Shown here: piece after piece, positions 16,195 through 16,299 of the stretch
Layout: every line of letters begins with the position of its first letter
Position numbering within the stretch: the stretch's first letter is position 1
Source of the DNA: an uncultured Janibacter sp.
Lineage (GTDB): Bacteria > Actinomycetota > Actinomycetes > Actinomycetales > Dermatophilaceae
DNA: 16,299 bases
Direction of reading: 5' to 3'
Assembly: GCA_946222495.1 (NCBI GenBank)
Contig: CAMICF010000044.1
Location: 1-16,299, forward strand
The notes under the pieces: generated by a model
Told to the model about the DNA's origin: nothing
The model's database searches: none
What the model saw: the letters and a program-made list of their open reading frames with translations, nothing else
Made by a program: the position numbers and the translations under genes

Positions 16195-16299
16195 CCGCCC
16201 AGGCACCGACCCCCAGCAACGTGGCCGACGTCGAGGAGGCCCTCCGCGACGTCGTCGACCCCGAGCTCGGCATCAACGTCGTCGACCTCGGTCTCGTCT
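16191..16299 (+). CDS. sufT: SufT, MIP18/DUF59 family Fe-S maturation factor (5' part)
   Basis: Small accessory protein involved in Fe-S protein maturation. Only 36 residues are in the window, but the family signature is visible: VEEALRDVVDPELGINVVDL, then GLV at the edge. The DPELGxNVVDLGL core is diagnostic of the DUF59/MIP18 domain. The ATG at 16191 follows AAGGAG 7 nt upstream and overlaps the sufU stop by 4 nt. Position as last gene of the suf run matches other actinobacteria. The downstream conserved Cys cannot be checked because the window ends. Confidence 0.9.
   Translation, partial: MTAQAPTPSNVADVEEALRDVVDPELGINVVDLGLV

Overview
This is a very GC-rich chromosomal segment with strong G/C preference at third codon positions. 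Its gene order is characteristic of Actinomycetia. The order tkt-tal on one strand, ctaB divergent from it, then COX15/ctaA, an ABC-2 transporter pair and the divergent sufR-sufB-sufD-sufC-sufS-sufU-sufT run matches, from memory, the Mycobacterium tuberculosis stretch around Rv1447c-Rv1466. It also matches the equivalent Streptomyces and Micrococcales regions. Intact SufB without an intein, a Rieske gene between sufD and sufC, and pgi directly after tal suggest a non-mycobacterial actinobacterium, perhaps Micrococcales/Intrasporangiaceae-like. That placement is inference.

Layout. (1) 1-3723, minus strand: tkt, tal and the 5' end of pgi form a tightly coupled pentose-phosphate/glycolysis operon joined by ATGA stop/start overlaps. 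(2) 3724-3896: divergent promoter region. (3) 3897-4847, plus strand: ctaB, haem O synthase. (4) 4848-7460: a lower-quality or variable segment. It holds a frame-broken plus-strand gene remnant, a minus-strand ArsR-type regulator with a clear frameshift, and an MFS exporter with an anomalous C-terminal tail. An 11+11 bp perfect palindrome lies upstream of the regulator, next to a three-copy repeat with a 31 bp period. (5) 7461-9896, minus strand: ABC ATPase, ABC-2 permease and COX15 (haem A synthase). (6) 9897-9983: short divergent promoter region in which both genes look leaderless. (7) 9984 to the window end, plus strand: the SUF iron-sulfur cluster operon headed by its Fe-S-sensing repressor SufR.

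How it works together. CtaB and COX15 make haem O and haem A in turn for the aa3 cytochrome oxidase. SufS removes sulfur from cysteine, SufU receives and relays it, SufBCD is the scaffold on which clusters are assembled, and SufT is a maturation helper. A Rieske-type ferredoxin is embedded in the operon. SufR probably senses cluster status and represses the operon. The ABC transporter lies between COX15 and sufR, and its substrate cannot be read from sequence.

Most of the window is well-known conserved machinery. I found no clear new multi-gene system. The unusual material is concentrated between 4.9 and 7.5 kb: several frame breaks, three of them repaired by the same type of change (G4 to G5), the ArsR-type palindrome, and the 31 bp-period repeat.
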